From assembly GCF_003818135.1 (NCBI RefSeq), contig NZ_RPOH01000030.1, positions 62,001 to 126,000 of the forward strand: a stretch of DNA of 64,000 bases. The letters run 5' to 3'. Below the pieces are notes generated by a model. The model saw nothing but the letters and a program-made list of their open reading frames with translations, did no database searches and was not told the DNA's origin. Numbering within the stretch: position 1 is the stretch's first letter; each line of letters begins with the position of its first letter. The DNA comes from Buttiauxella warmboldiae. GTDB taxonomy: Bacteria > Pseudomonadota > Gammaproteobacteria > Enterobacterales > Enterobacteriaceae. The position numbers and the translations under genes are program-made. This document shows, in pieces, positions 1 to 8,194 of the stretch.

Positions 1-1
1 C

Positions 2-268
2 GACGAATACGATTCACGTAACCGTCCGTTTATCTGGAGCATGACCGGCGGCGAAGTTCGCTATGAAAGCGGCCTGGTGGAAACGCTGGTGGGCGATGGT
101 GTTAACGCGGTTAAAGATGCAGTTAACGCGGCAATCGCGCAAGGCGTTCCGGCGCAACATCGCACCGATAACTATGCCTGGTATCTCGAACGCCTAAGCA
201 ATTTCGACACTAAAAAACAGGCTGATGCCGAACAGATTAAACAGCTTTTTGGGGAGAAACGCGCATGA
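2..268 (+). CDS. mdcD: Malonate decarboxylase beta subunit, C-terminal part (partial)
   Basis: An open frame enters from the left edge and ends at 268; about 88 residues are visible. MdcD is the carboxyltransferase-like beta subunit that, with MdcE, decarboxylates malonyl-ACP to acetyl-ACP in the biotin-independent cytoplasmic malonate decarboxylase. The fragment itself is not diagnostic. The assignment rests on the next gene being mdcE, joined by a 4-base ATGA overlap, and on mdcF, mdcG and mdcH following in the known Klebsiella order. An internal ATG at 41 is not the start because the frame is open upstream. Confidence 0.9.
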   Translation, partial: DEYDSRNRPFIWSMTGGEVRYESGLVETLVGDGVNAVKDAVNAAIAQGVPAQHRTDNYAWYLERLSNFDTKKQADAEQIKQLFGEKRA

Positions 269-1065
269 GCCAGAAACTGAATCGCGCCGCCATTTGGTTG
301 GACAAACTGACCGCCAGCGCACCGCGTATGGCTGGCCTGTGTGCTTCCGTTCAGGTTGCTGACGGCAACGTTGATGGCAAAGCCGCGCGTTTTATTGCCG
401 TCGTACCGGATGAAAATAACCACTATCCACGCGCTAAAGGCGGTGAAGTCGGTCTGCTCGAAGGCTGGACGCTGGCGAAAGTGGTTAGCGAAACCATCGC
501 CGAAGATGCTGATGCGGCAGAAAAACGCGCCATCGTGGCCGTTATCGACGTGCCGAGCCAGGCTTATGGCCGCCGCGAAGAAGCGTTTGGTATCCACCAG
601 GCGCTGGCCGGTGCGGCAGCAGCTTATGCCAATGCGCGTCTGGCAGGCCACCCGGTGGTGGGCCTGATTGTTGGCAAAGCGATGTCCGGTGCGTTTCTGG
701 CGCACGGCTACCAGGCAAACCGCCTGATTGCTTTCAACGATTCCGGCGTGATGATTCACGCGATGGGTAAAGAGTCCGCAGCACGTATCACGCTGCGTAC
801 CGTGGAAGCGCTGGAAAAACTGGCCGCCACCATCCCGCCGATGGCCTATGACATCAGCAACTATGAAACCCTCGGCCTGTTATCTGCGCTGTTAGATATT
901 GCCAGCCCGGAAGCGCCACAAAGTGCCGATATGGACAAGGTGAATGCAGCCCTGGCTACCGCGGTGCGCGAAGCTCGCAGCGATAACACGCTGAAAAACC
1001 GCCTGCATGCGGAAAACCGTCGTAGCTCAGCCCTGGTGCGTGAACGTATGCGCGCAGCCTGGTAA
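265..1065 (+). CDS. mdcE: Malonate decarboxylase gamma subunit
   Basis: 266 residues. MdcE pairs with MdcD to form the malonyl-ACP decarboxylase heterodimer, a crotonase-fold relative of the carboxyltransferase alpha subunit. The segment G-K-A-M-S-G-A-F at about residues 138-145 is the glycine-rich oxyanion loop expected in this fold. The start overlaps the mdcD stop (ATGA, 265-268), which implies translational coupling and equal subunit amounts. A stem-loop and a 133-base gap follow before mdcF. No sign of damage. Confidence 0.95.
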   Translation: MSQKLNRAAIWLDKLTASAPRMAGLCASVQVADGNVDGKAARFIAVVPDENNHYPRAKGGEVGLLEGWTLAKVVSETIAEDADAAEKRAIVAVIDVPSQAYGRREEAFGIHQALAGAAAAYANARLAGHPVVGLIVGKAMSGAFLAHGYQANRLIAFNDSGVMIHAMGKESAARITLRTVEALEKLAATIPPMAYDISNYETLGLLSALLDIASPEAPQSADMDKVNAALATAVREARSDNTLKNRLHAENRRSSALVRERMRAAW

Positions 1066-1102
1066 AGACGGTTTAAAAAGACAGACCTGCCAGACGATCA
1101 CC

Positions 1103-1125
1103 CTGGGCGCCTTTAGAGCGCCCGG
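1103..1125 (+). promoter_or_regulatory. Intercistronic stem-loop between mdcE and mdcF
   Basis: GGGCGC (1105-1110) and GCGCCC (1118-1123) form a perfect 6-bp stem with a 7-base loop, extendable by two pairs to 1103/1125. No T run follows, so it looks less like a terminator than like an RNA-stabilising or partly attenuating hairpin. It separates the enzyme subunit genes from the transporter gene. Function inferred. Confidence 0.45.
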
Positions 1126-1198
1126 TAAAAATACATCGTCTGAAAATACTCACCATCGCACCGGTGCTGGAATTCTTTTTTTAACTACAGGTGAAGTT

Positions 1199-2158
1199 AT
1201 GACTTACGTAATTGTTCATGCGCTTGCGCCCATTTTTGTCATCATGCTGCTCGGCTTTTTTGCCGGTAAAGCGAAGATGGTCGATAACAAAAATGTTTCC
1301 CTGCTCAATATCTTTGTAATGGATTTCGCCCTGCCAGCCGCGCTGTTTAGCGCCACGGTTCAGACGCCGTGGGCAGGTATCGTCAAACAGTCACCGATGA
1401 GCGTGGTGCTGGTTCTGGCAATGTGGATTACCTACGCTGCGATTTATTTCCTGGCGACCAAAGTATTCAAAAAATCTCCGCAGGATGCGGCGGTACTGAC
1501 ATTGACCGTTGCGTTACCCAACTATGCGGCGCTTGGCCTGCCAATTCTGGGCAGCGTTCTGGGGGAAGGTTCGGCCACTTCACTCTCCGTTGCGGTTTCC
1601 ATCGCCTGTGGTTCGGTGTTGATGACGCCGTTCTGCCTGATGATTCTGGAGCGTGAAAAAGCGCGTGCGGCTGGCGAATCTGTCGGTTCTACCCTCGCCA
1701 TGCTGCCGGTTCTGATGTGGCGTTCGCTGAAAAAACCTATCGTCTGGGGCCCGCTGCTGGGGGTGATTTTGTCAGCGGTCGGCATTCGTATGCCTGACCT
1801 GCTGCTGGCGTCAATCAAACCGCTGGGCATGTCTGCGACCGCTGCGGCGCTGTTCCTGACCGGTGTGATCCTCTCTGCTCGTAAGCTAAAAATTAACACC
1901 GTAGTGTGCGTGGCGACCATCACCAAGCTGCTGATCCAGCCGTTTATTGCCTGGGGTATCGTACTGGCGCTGGGTCTGAGCGGGCCGGTTGCGATCACGG
2001 CGATCCTGATGATTGCGCTGTCTGCGGGCTTCTTCGGCGTGGTGTTCGGTAACCGTTTCGGCGTACAGTCGCCGGATGCTGAAGCCGTCTTGCTGCTGAG
2101 CTCCGTGCTCTCTATCCTGTCGTTACCGCTGTTTATCTCTCTGACTTCAGGAATGTAA
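1199..2158 (+). CDS. mdcF: Malonate transporter, AEC (auxin efflux carrier) family
   Basis: 319 residues, about ten hydrophobic segments. AEC-family MdcF is the expected malonate importer of Klebsiella-type mdc operons. The ATG at 1199 follows an AGGTGA-like ribosome site. An in-frame upstream start at 1007 would run back through mdcE and is rejected. The N-terminal membrane helix (THVIVHALAPIFVIMLLG-like) begins right after the chosen start, as in the family. mdcG starts 3 bases after the stop. Confidence 0.9.
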   Translation: MTYVIVHALAPIFVIMLLGFFAGKAKMVDNKNVSLLNIFVMDFALPAALFSATVQTPWAGIVKQSPMSVVLVLAMWITYAAIYFLATKVFKKSPQDAAVLTLTVALPNYAALGLPILGSVLGEGSATSLSVAVSIACGSVLMTPFCLMILEREKARAAGESVGSTLAMLPVLMWRSLKKPIVWGPLLGVILSAVGIRMPDLLLASIKPLGMSATAAALFLTGVILSARKLKINTVVCVATITKLLIQPFIAWGIVLALGLSGPVAITAILMIALSAGFFGVVFGNRFGVQSPDAEAVLLLSSVLSILSLPLFISLTSGM

Positions 2159-2161
2159 ATC

Positions 2162-2776
2162 ATGAACACACCGCGCCCACACGACTTACTCTGGCTAACG
2201 GATAGCGATGCGCTTGAAGAGGTGAGTGAAGAGTGGGTAGCAAGCCAGTGGCGGCCCCGGCTGCCCGTGGTGGTGCGGCGTGATGTGAGTCGTGATGCGC
2301 GCATTCCGGTAGGCGTTCGTGGAATGCGCCGCGACCAGCGGGCGGCCGGATGGGTAAACGTTGTAAAAGTGAAACGCATCGTTTCCCCGGAATTTCTGGC
2401 TTCCCGCGATCTGTTAGTTAAATCCCCGTTTATTTCGCTGCCGCCTGTTCAGGGCGCGGTTCAACTTGCACTACGAGATTGGCCCTGGGTCTGGGGCATT
2501 ACCGGCAGCGTGGGTTACGCGCTGGCGACGGAAGTGCCGGTTCTGCATGCCGAAAGCGATCTCGATTTACTGATTCGTTGCCCGGCGCGCGTTGAACGCG
2601 ACGCGTTGCTTGCATGGCAGCAGGTTACCAGCCAGTTGTTATGCCGCGCCGATACGCAAATTGAAACGCCACAGGGGGCTTTTGCCCTGGCAGAATGGTT
2701 ACGCGACGGGCGCGTGTTGCTGAAAACTAACGGCGGGCCACAAATCGTTACTGACCCGTGGGCATTAAAGGGATAA
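2162..2776 (+). CDS. mdcG: Malonate decarboxylase holo-ACP synthase (phosphoribosyl-dephospho-CoA transferase)
   Basis: 204 residues. MdcG attaches the 2'-(5''-phosphoribosyl)-3'-dephospho-CoA prosthetic group made by MdcB to the acyl carrier subunit MdcC. The nucleotidyltransferase-like signature G-S-V-G-Y-A-L-A followed by S-D-L-D-L-L-I lies near residues 118-139; the Asp pair is the metal-binding element. It starts 3 bases after mdcF and ends 2 bases before mdcH, so it is in the same transcript. Confidence 0.92.
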   Translation: MNTPRPHDLLWLTDSDALEEVSEEWVASQWRPRLPVVVRRDVSRDARIPVGVRGMRRDQRAAGWVNVVKVKRIVSPEFLASRDLLVKSPFISLPPVQGAVQLALRDWPWVWGITGSVGYALATEVPVLHAESDLDLLIRCPARVERDALLAWQQVTSQLLCRADTQIETPQGAFALAEWLRDGRVLLKTNGGPQIVTDPWALKG

Positions 2777-2778
2777 GC

Positions 2779-3687
2779 ATGAAAATTCTCTTCACTTTCC
2801 CCGGACAGGGAACGCAGCGTGCAGGTATGCTGCGGACGTTACCGCAAGATAGCGATGTTATGGCGCGTGTTCGCGCGGTGTTAGGCGCTGAAGCCGACGA
2901 TCTGGATACCGAAGAAGCATTGAAGCATACCCGTGCCGTTCAGCTGTGCCTGCTGATTGCCGGAGTGGCCTGTGCGCAGGAGCTTGAGCGTAATGGGGTC
3001 GTACCCGACATGGTGTGCGGGTTATCCATCGGCGCATTTCCTGCGGCGGTTGTGGCGGGGGCGCTAAGCTTTGAAGATGCGCTGCGCCTGGTGACATTGC
3101 GCGGTGATTTAATGGAGCAGGCGTATCCGCAAGGTTACGGCTTAACCGCGATTACCGGACTGCAGCTCAATCAGGTCGAGAGCCTGGTGGAAGGCAGCGG
3201 AACCTATATCGCCAATATTAATGCCGAGCAGCAAATTGTGATTGCCGGAAGGGATGAGGACATGGCGCAAGTCGCCCGGCGTGCGCTGGCAAGCGGGGCG
3301 CAGAAAGCCAAACAGCTGGCGGTTAGCGTGCCATCGCACTGTGCACTACTGGCCGAACCGGCGCGAAAACTGCAACAGGCGTTTGCCGATGTGACGCTGG
3401 CTCGCCCGCGCTGTACTTATCTCAGCGGCAGCACCGCTCGCGTGGCCTGGCAACCTGAGAACATTGCCGAAGATTTAGCGCTGAATATGTCGCGTACCGT
3501 GCGCTGGCGTGATGCGATGGTTGCCGCCAATGAACGCGAGGTGCGCCTGGCAATCGAGATGCCGCCGGGTAGCGTCCTGACAGGACTCACGCGCCAGGCG
3601 TTCCGCGAAGGCGAAATGGTTTGCGCGGAAAATAACAGCGTAGCGCTGATTCAACGCCTGGCCGAGCGCGTTAAAGCGGCGCGTTAG
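2779..3687 (+). CDS. mdcH: Malonate decarboxylase epsilon subunit (malonyl-CoA:ACP transacylase)
   Basis: 302 residues. MdcH primes the enzyme by transferring malonyl from malonyl-CoA to the ACP subunit, as in FabD. The N-terminal F-P-G-Q-G-T-Q-R motif, the nucleophile elbow G-L-S-I-G-A-F (Ser about residue 88) and the V-P-S-H-C segment with the catalytic His are visible. The ATG at 2779 follows an AAGGGATA ribosome site; an in-frame GTG at 2758 inside mdcG is less likely. The 3' end overlaps the end of convergent mdcR by 17 bases. Confidence 0.93.
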   Translation: MKILFTFPGQGTQRAGMLRTLPQDSDVMARVRAVLGAEADDLDTEEALKHTRAVQLCLLIAGVACAQELERNGVVPDMVCGLSIGAFPAAVVAGALSFEDALRLVTLRGDLMEQAYPQGYGLTAITGLQLNQVESLVEGSGTYIANINAEQQIVIAGRDEDMAQVARRALASGAQKAKQLAVSVPSHCALLAEPARKLQQAFADVTLARPRCTYLSGSTARVAWQPENIAEDLALNMSRTVRWRDAMVAANEREVRLAIEMPPGSVLTGLTRQAFREGEMVCAENNSVALIQRLAERVKAAR

Positions 3688-4609
3688 GCTTATCAATAAA
3701 CGAACGGGCGTACATACGCCCTTCGGCGGCCAGAGCCAAAAGGTTGGGGTCGAGTTCGCGGTTGCGGGCAAAGACAATCGCGATGGATTGCTGCATTTGA
3801 TACGGCTCGGCAAGTTTCAGCATTTGCACTGAGTTTTCATACACTTTTTTCATGCGTCCCGGCATTAACGACAATCCCACACCCGCCTGCACCAGGCTCA
3901 GCATCGAGAAAATATCATTCACCCGGGTGACAATTTCCGGTTCAAACCCGGCGATATGAAATGCTTCCTGGAACCCGTTATAGGTCGCAAATCCTTCCGC
4001 TAACGAAACAAACTTCTGGTTATGGTAATCACGAAGATCGGCTAACTTGCTGGTATCAAGCGGGAAGGAGCCGGAAGCGGCGAGAAAAATATCATCCTGG
4101 AACAAAGGCAGCACTTCGAAGCGGCTGCGATCTATTTCGCTTTCTGAAATAGAGATCAGAATGGCGTCCAGCACGCCATCTTCGAGCATATTTAGCAGCA
4201 TCTGGTTGGAGCCCATGGTGAGATCCATTTCCAGCTCCGGGCGGCGCAGTTTCATCCCCATAATCAGGCGCGGTACGGTTTCAAGCGTCAACGAATAGAG
4301 GGTGCCAATCCGCAGCCGGCCTTGCCCAACCCCCGCGGCCTGGCGGGTTTCTTCGAGGCCTCGCGCCATTAAGGCGACAGCTTCTTTGCTGTGTTCAAGC
4401 AGCGTTAAGGCCGCCGGCAGCGGCACCAGATTACGCCCTTTATGAATAAATAGCGGGCAGCGAACGCCTTCTTCAAGCGTATGCAGCGCCCGGTGGACGC
4501 TGACGCCGCTGATCCCCAGCGCTTCGGCGGTGCGGGCGATGTTTCCTTTCTCCATAAACGACAGAAAGATTTCAAGTTTACGGAAAGTGATCTCTGCATC
4601 TATTTTCAT
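3671..4609 (-). CDS. mdcR: LysR-type regulator of malonate utilisation
   Basis: 312 residues. N-terminal winged HTH (residues about 8-66, with ...GNIARTAEALGISGVSVHRAL...) and a C-terminal periplasmic-binding-like effector domain. In Klebsiella MdcR activates the mdc operon in response to malonate. Here it is convergent to mdcH (17-base overlap of 3' ends) and divergent from the TRAP transporter at 4894, so it is well placed to control that transporter as well. Gene symbol by context and family. Confidence 0.85.
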   Translation of the reverse strand: MKIDAEITFRKLEIFLSFMEKGNIARTAEALGISGVSVHRALHTLEEGVRCPLFIHKGRNLVPLPAALTLLEHSKEAVALMARGLEETRQAAGVGQGRLRIGTLYSLTLETVPRLIMGMKLRRPELEMDLTMGSNQMLLNMLEDGVLDAILISISESEIDRSRFEVLPLFQDDIFLAASGSFPLDTSKLADLRDYHNQKFVSLAEGFATYNGFQEAFHIAGFEPEIVTRVNDIFSMLSLVQAGVGLSLMPGRMKKVYENSVQMLKLAEPYQMQQSIAIVFARNRELDPNLLALAAEGRMYARSFIDKPNAPL

Positions 4610-4893
4610 CGATTATTTGGTTCTGCCCACCCGGTAAGTTTCCCATAAAGTACCTTAAAACGGCTCCATCTTCACCAGCTGAAACGGTTTAAGGCCGGTC
4701 AGTTTTTCGCTAAACCGTAAAGAAAAGTCAGTTTTAAGCCCCTTTTTCAGTGCGATTCTGAGATCTAAATTGCAAAATGAATCAAAACTTCGATTTACAT
4801 GAAATATTGTTTCATTTTTGATTTGTTCGATGCGTAAATGCTTCCGAAACGTAAAGAGTACCACTCAGAACTCATGGATAAGGGACTTTAAGG
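4610..4893. promoter_or_regulatory. Divergent control region mdcR / TRAP transporter
   Basis: 284 bases, AT-rich. An inverted repeat ATGAAA-N5-TTTCAT lies at 4799-4815, about 80 bases before the dctP-like start, and is a candidate regulator operator. A GGGACTTTAAGG ribosome region precedes the 4894 start. No unambiguous -10/-35 pair was fixed. That MdcR binds here is inference. Confidence 0.4.
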
Positions 4894-5907
4894 ATGCTGC
4901 ATTTGAAACCTGTTTTGCCAAAAATTTCGCTGATTGCTACAGCCGTTGCGGCGACAATTTTATTGAGCGGATGTGGCGATGACGCTGCTCCAACGGGCAC
5001 CGTAACGCTGAAAACCGCGTTTAACCAATCTGAAAACAACCCACAATACAAAGCGTTAGTCTCTTTCAGCGATAAGCTGGAGTCCGCGACTAACGGTCGT
5101 TACAAATTAGAAATCCACCCGAATGAGCTGTTGGGCGACCAGCGGGCCTCGCTTGAACTGGTTCAGTCTGGCGCGATTCAAATGGCCGTGGTGGCTAACC
5201 CACTGGTCGAGAACTTTAATAAAAACTTCTCGGTCCTGGCGATGCCGTATGTCTACGACAACCCTGAGCATCAGCGCAAAGTGTTTACTTCCGGCGCGCT
5301 TGATAGCCTGTTTGCCTCCACCAAAGGCACCGGTTTTGAAGTGATCACCGCCTATACCGCTGGCGCACGCAGCGTGTACACCAAAGGCGCTGCGGTCACT
5401 AGCCCGGCGAATATGCAGGGTAAAAAGATCCGCGTGATGCAGTCCGACACCATGATCAAAATGTTGAGCTGCATGGGCGGGACCGGCGTACCTATGGGGC
5501 AGGGTGAGGTCTATTCTGCCATTCAGCAGGGGGTACTGGACGGTGCCGAAAATAACGAAATTACTTACGCTGACCTCAAGCAGTACGAAGTGGCGCCGTA
5601 TTTCTCTGCCACCCGTCATGTGATGGTTGCCGACCTGTTAGTGGCGAATGAAAACTTCCTCGCCAAAATGGATGAAGGCGATCGCGAGCTGTTCCGTAAA
5701 CTGGCTAAAGAGAGCACTCAGACCCAGTTTGAACTGTGGGACAAGGCGCTTGACGGCGCACGTCAAACCGCCAAAGACAATGGCGCGACCTTCACTGAAG
5801 TGGATATCAAACCATTCCAGGAACGCTGTAAGCCGCTGCAGTCCGCCATGTTAACCACGCCGGAACAAAAAGCGCTGTACGAAACAATTCGTGAGTTGGC
5901 CGAGTAA
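4894..5907 (+). CDS. TRAP transporter substrate-binding lipoprotein (DctP family)
   Basis: 337 residues. DctP-type proteins bind a carboxylate in the periplasm and hand it to the QM membrane subunits. The N-terminus is a lipoprotein signal: hydrophobic stretch then L-L-S-G-C with Cys at residue 27, followed by G-D-D. The segment G-K-K-I-R-V-M near residue 178 carries the conserved Arg that contacts the substrate carboxylate in the family. The gene is the first of a P-Q-M operon. A membrane-anchored P protein is less common than a soluble one in enterobacteria. Substrate unknown; malonate is likely from the neighbours. Confidence 0.85.
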   Translation: MLHLKPVLPKISLIATAVAATILLSGCGDDAAPTGTVTLKTAFNQSENNPQYKALVSFSDKLESATNGRYKLEIHPNELLGDQRASLELVQSGAIQMAVVANPLVENFNKNFSVLAMPYVYDNPEHQRKVFTSGALDSLFASTKGTGFEVITAYTAGARSVYTKGAAVTSPANMQGKKIRVMQSDTMIKMLSCMGGTGVPMGQGEVYSAIQQGVLDGAENNEITYADLKQYEVAPYFSATRHVMVADLLVANENFLAKMDEGDRELFRKLAKESTQTQFELWDKALDGARQTAKDNGATFTEVDIKPFQERCKPLQSAMLTTPEQKALYETIRELAE

Positions 5908-5922
5908 TACGGCTTAGTAGCC

Positions 5923-5942
5923 AGGGGACCTGCGGGTCCCCT
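5923..5942 (+). promoter_or_regulatory. Stem-loop between dctP-like and dctQ-like genes
   Basis: AGGGGACC (5923-5930) pairs with GGTCCCCT (5935-5942) around a TGCG loop. The stem ends two bases before the GGAG ribosome site of the next gene. Such hairpins after binding-protein genes usually stabilise the upstream mRNA and lower expression of the membrane subunits. Role inferred. Confidence 0.5.
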
Positions 5943-5954
5943 GTGGAGAAAATA

Positions 5955-6497
5955 ATGAAAGTGACCCAAACCGCCCCCTCCGCCGCCGTATCCAAATCTG
6001 ATATTTATTCGCATATTACCCGAGTGAAGCAGGCCGTTGATAAGGTGGCTTCCTGGCTGTGTATTTTGCTTGTGGGATTAATGACGCTGCTGGTGACCTG
6101 GCAGGTGGCTTCTCGTTATCTGTTTAATAGCCCAAGCGCCGTCAGCGAAGTGTTGGCGCGTTATCTGTTTATCTGGCTGGTATTGATTGGCGGGGCCTAT
6201 GTTTTTGGCCTGCGCGAGCATATGGCGATTACCTTTATGCGTGACAAAATGCCGCGTAAGTTGCGTATCTCCCTGGAAATTGTGGGCGAGCTTGCCACCT
6301 CGGTATTTGCCTTACTGGTGCTGACCATCGGTGGTTATATTGGGATGAGCCGCCAGATGGCGCAGCTCGATTCCGCGCTACAAATTCCCATCGGCATTAT
6401 CTACATTGCGATTCCACTCAGTGGTGCAATGACGCTGTTCTATTGCCTGTATAACCAATATGGGCTGTTCAGAAAGTTCTCTTCGAAACAAGATTGA
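5955..6497 (+). CDS. TRAP transporter small permease (DctQ family)
   Basis: 180 residues with four predicted membrane segments, matching the DctQ topology. It forms the complex with the M subunit. The ATG at 5955 has GGAG six bases upstream; a GTG at 5943 in the same frame would consume that ribosome site and is rejected. 12 bases separate it from the M gene. Confidence 0.88.
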   Translation: MKVTQTAPSAAVSKSDIYSHITRVKQAVDKVASWLCILLVGLMTLLVTWQVASRYLFNSPSAVSEVLARYLFIWLVLIGGAYVFGLREHMAITFMRDKMPRKLRISLEIVGELATSVFALLVLTIGGYIGMSRQMAQLDSALQIPIGIIYIAIPLSGAMTLFYCLYNQYGLFRKFSSKQD

Positions 6498-6509
6498 TTA
6501 GGTGTCGAT

Positions 6510-7817
6510 ATGGATATAGCAATTATTGTAGCGCTGGTCATGTTTAGCGGGGTGTTTATTTTACTGCTGACAGGTGCGCCAATCAGTATCAGCATCGGGA
6601 TTTCATCCTTTGCTGCGATGTTACTTATTTTACCTTTCGACGGGGCGATCTTAACCTCTGCCCAGCGTGTTTTTGTTGGCCTGGACTCCTTTGCATTATT
6701 AGCCATCCCGTTCTTTATTCTGGCGGGGAATTTAATGAACAATGGCGGGATAGCCATTCGTTTAATTAACTGCGCAAAAATGATCAGTAATTTTTTGCCG
6801 GGCCCGCTGGCGCAGACCAACGTGGTTGCCAATATGCTGTTTGGCTCCATCAGCGGTTCTGGTGTGGCGTCTGCGGCGGCTGTCGGCGGCATTATGTCCC
6901 CGATTCAGAAGAAGGAAAATTACGATCCGGCGTTTAGCGCCGCGGTAAATATCGCTTCTGCGCCAACGGGAATGCTGATCCCTCCAAGCAATTCACTGAT
7001 TGTCTACGCAACCGTTGCGGGTAGCGTCTCTATCTCCGCGCTGTTTATGGCCGGTTACGTACCGGGCATTCTGTGGGGGCTGGGCGTGATGCTGGTTGCT
7101 GGTTTCATTGCCAAACGTCGCGGCTATGTGGCTGACCGTTCGGCCAATAAAGGCCAGACGCTGCGTATCCTGTTTGATGCGGTGCCAAGCCTGATGATGA
7201 TTGTCGTGGTTATCGGCGGCATTCTTGGCGGCATATTTACCGCTACTGAAGCATCGGCGATTGCCGTGGTTTATTCGCTGGTGCTCGGCATTATTTATCG
7301 CAATATTAAACTGGAAGATTTGCCGAAGATATTCCTCGCTACCGCGAAAATGACGGCGATTGTGATTTTCATGCTGGCGGCGTCTTCTATTATGTCGTGG
7401 GTCATGGCTTTCACTAAAATCCCTGCGTTGATTGCCTCTGGGTTACTTTCAGCAACCGACAGCTTTATCATTATTTTGCTGATTATGAACCTGGTGCTGC
7501 TGCTGGTGGGTACCTTTATGGACCCCACGCCTGCGGTATTAATCTTCACCCCAATTTTCCTGCCAATCTGTATGCAATTCGGTATGGATCCGGTGCACTT
7601 CGGTATCATGATGGTATTTAACCTGTCACTCGGCACCATTACGCCGCCGGTTGGGCCAATACTGTTTACCGGCTGTAAAGTCGGGGATATTAAGATCGAG
7701 CGCGTCATCAAACCATTGCTGCCATTCTTTGCGGTAATTGCAATTGTGCTGATGATGGTGACCTATTTACCGGCTGTCACCATGGCGCTGCCACAGAGCA
7801 TGGGGCTGGTAAAGTAA
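6510..7817 (+). CDS. TRAP transporter large permease (DctM family)
   Basis: 435 residues, about twelve membrane segments, full length for the family. It is the sodium-coupled transport subunit of the DctPQM system. The conserved G-S-I-S-G-S-G-V-A-S stretch and P-P-S-N-S-L-I near residues 113-170, and the T-I-T-P-P-V-G-P loop near 378, are DctM signatures. Last gene of the TRAP operon; a REP-like repeat pair follows. Confidence 0.92.
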   Translation: MDIAIIVALVMFSGVFILLLTGAPISISIGISSFAAMLLILPFDGAILTSAQRVFVGLDSFALLAIPFFILAGNLMNNGGIAIRLINCAKMISNFLPGPLAQTNVVANMLFGSISGSGVASAAAVGGIMSPIQKKENYDPAFSAAVNIASAPTGMLIPPSNSLIVYATVAGSVSISALFMAGYVPGILWGLGVMLVAGFIAKRRGYVADRSANKGQTLRILFDAVPSLMMIVVVIGGILGGIFTATEASAIAVVYSLVLGIIYRNIKLEDLPKIFLATAKMTAIVIFMLAASSIMSWVMAFTKIPALIASGLLSATDSFIIILLIMNLVLLLVGTFMDPTPAVLIFTPIFLPICMQFGMDPVHFGIMMVFNLSLGTITPPVGPILFTGCKVGDIKIERVIKPLLPFFAVIAIVLMMVTYLPAVTMALPQSMGLVK

Positions 7818-7824
7818 GCCCTCT

Positions 7825-7915
7825 CCATTCGGATATCGCTACGCTAATCCGACCGACCCGTTACAGATAGTTTTGTGGCGGGTATTTCGTCGGTCGGGTA
7901 AGTGAAGCGACACCA
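7825..7915. repeat. REP-like palindromic pair (BIME)
   Basis: CGGATATCGCTACGCTAATC (from about 7829) followed by CGACC resembles one REP unit. GGTCGGGTAAGTGAAGCGAC (about 7892-7912) resembles a degenerate unit in the opposite orientation. It sits just after an operon end, where REP elements usually lie. Recognised by eye, so the boundaries are approximate. Confidence 0.5.
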
Positions 7916-8194
7916 GTCTTGCCTGATCCACCCATAAGCCTTTCCAGTATTTCCCCCAAAACATCCCCTGGCTCACAAAGTTGCTCAAAAACTCTCACTG
8001 AGAACTCTCACTTAAGCATTGCTAATGCGTGACTGTAATCACACTAAACCAGCCAATCATTACGATTCCGCCCTTTTTTGTGGCGCAAATCACTATTGAA
8101 GCTGCGATTTCCACTTCAAAGTGGAAAACAACTCGCTACAAACCTTTAACCCTGCCCGATACATTAAAAACCTGACAGCAGAGAGGTACGTAGT
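7916..8194 (+). promoter_or_regulatory. Promoter region of the SFCGS/DUF4310 operon with a CRP-like site
   Basis: Within the 377-base gap after the TRAP operon. CGTGA-CTGTAA-TCACA at 8028-8043 differs from the CRP consensus TGTGA-N6-TCACA at one position. A TACGAT at 8061-8066 is a possible -10 about 30 bases downstream of the site centre. A near sigma-54-like spacing (TGG at 8122, GC at 8135) is weak and not claimed. GAGAGG at 8181-8186 is the ribosome site of the first gene. Catabolite control is inferred. Confidence 0.5.

Noticed and set aside
1007-1198. Extended N-terminus of mdcF
   Set aside because: It would overlap mdcE and run through a stem-loop; MdcF proteins begin at the hydrophobic segment after 1199.
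7932-8000. Sigma-54-like TGGCTCACAAAGTTGCT
   Set aside because: The GG to GC distance is 13 rather than 12 bases.
8122-8136. Sigma-54 promoter for the SFCGS operon
   Set aside because: GG/GC spacing is right but the elements are poor, and the linked regulator lacks the AAA+ domain needed to activate sigma-54.
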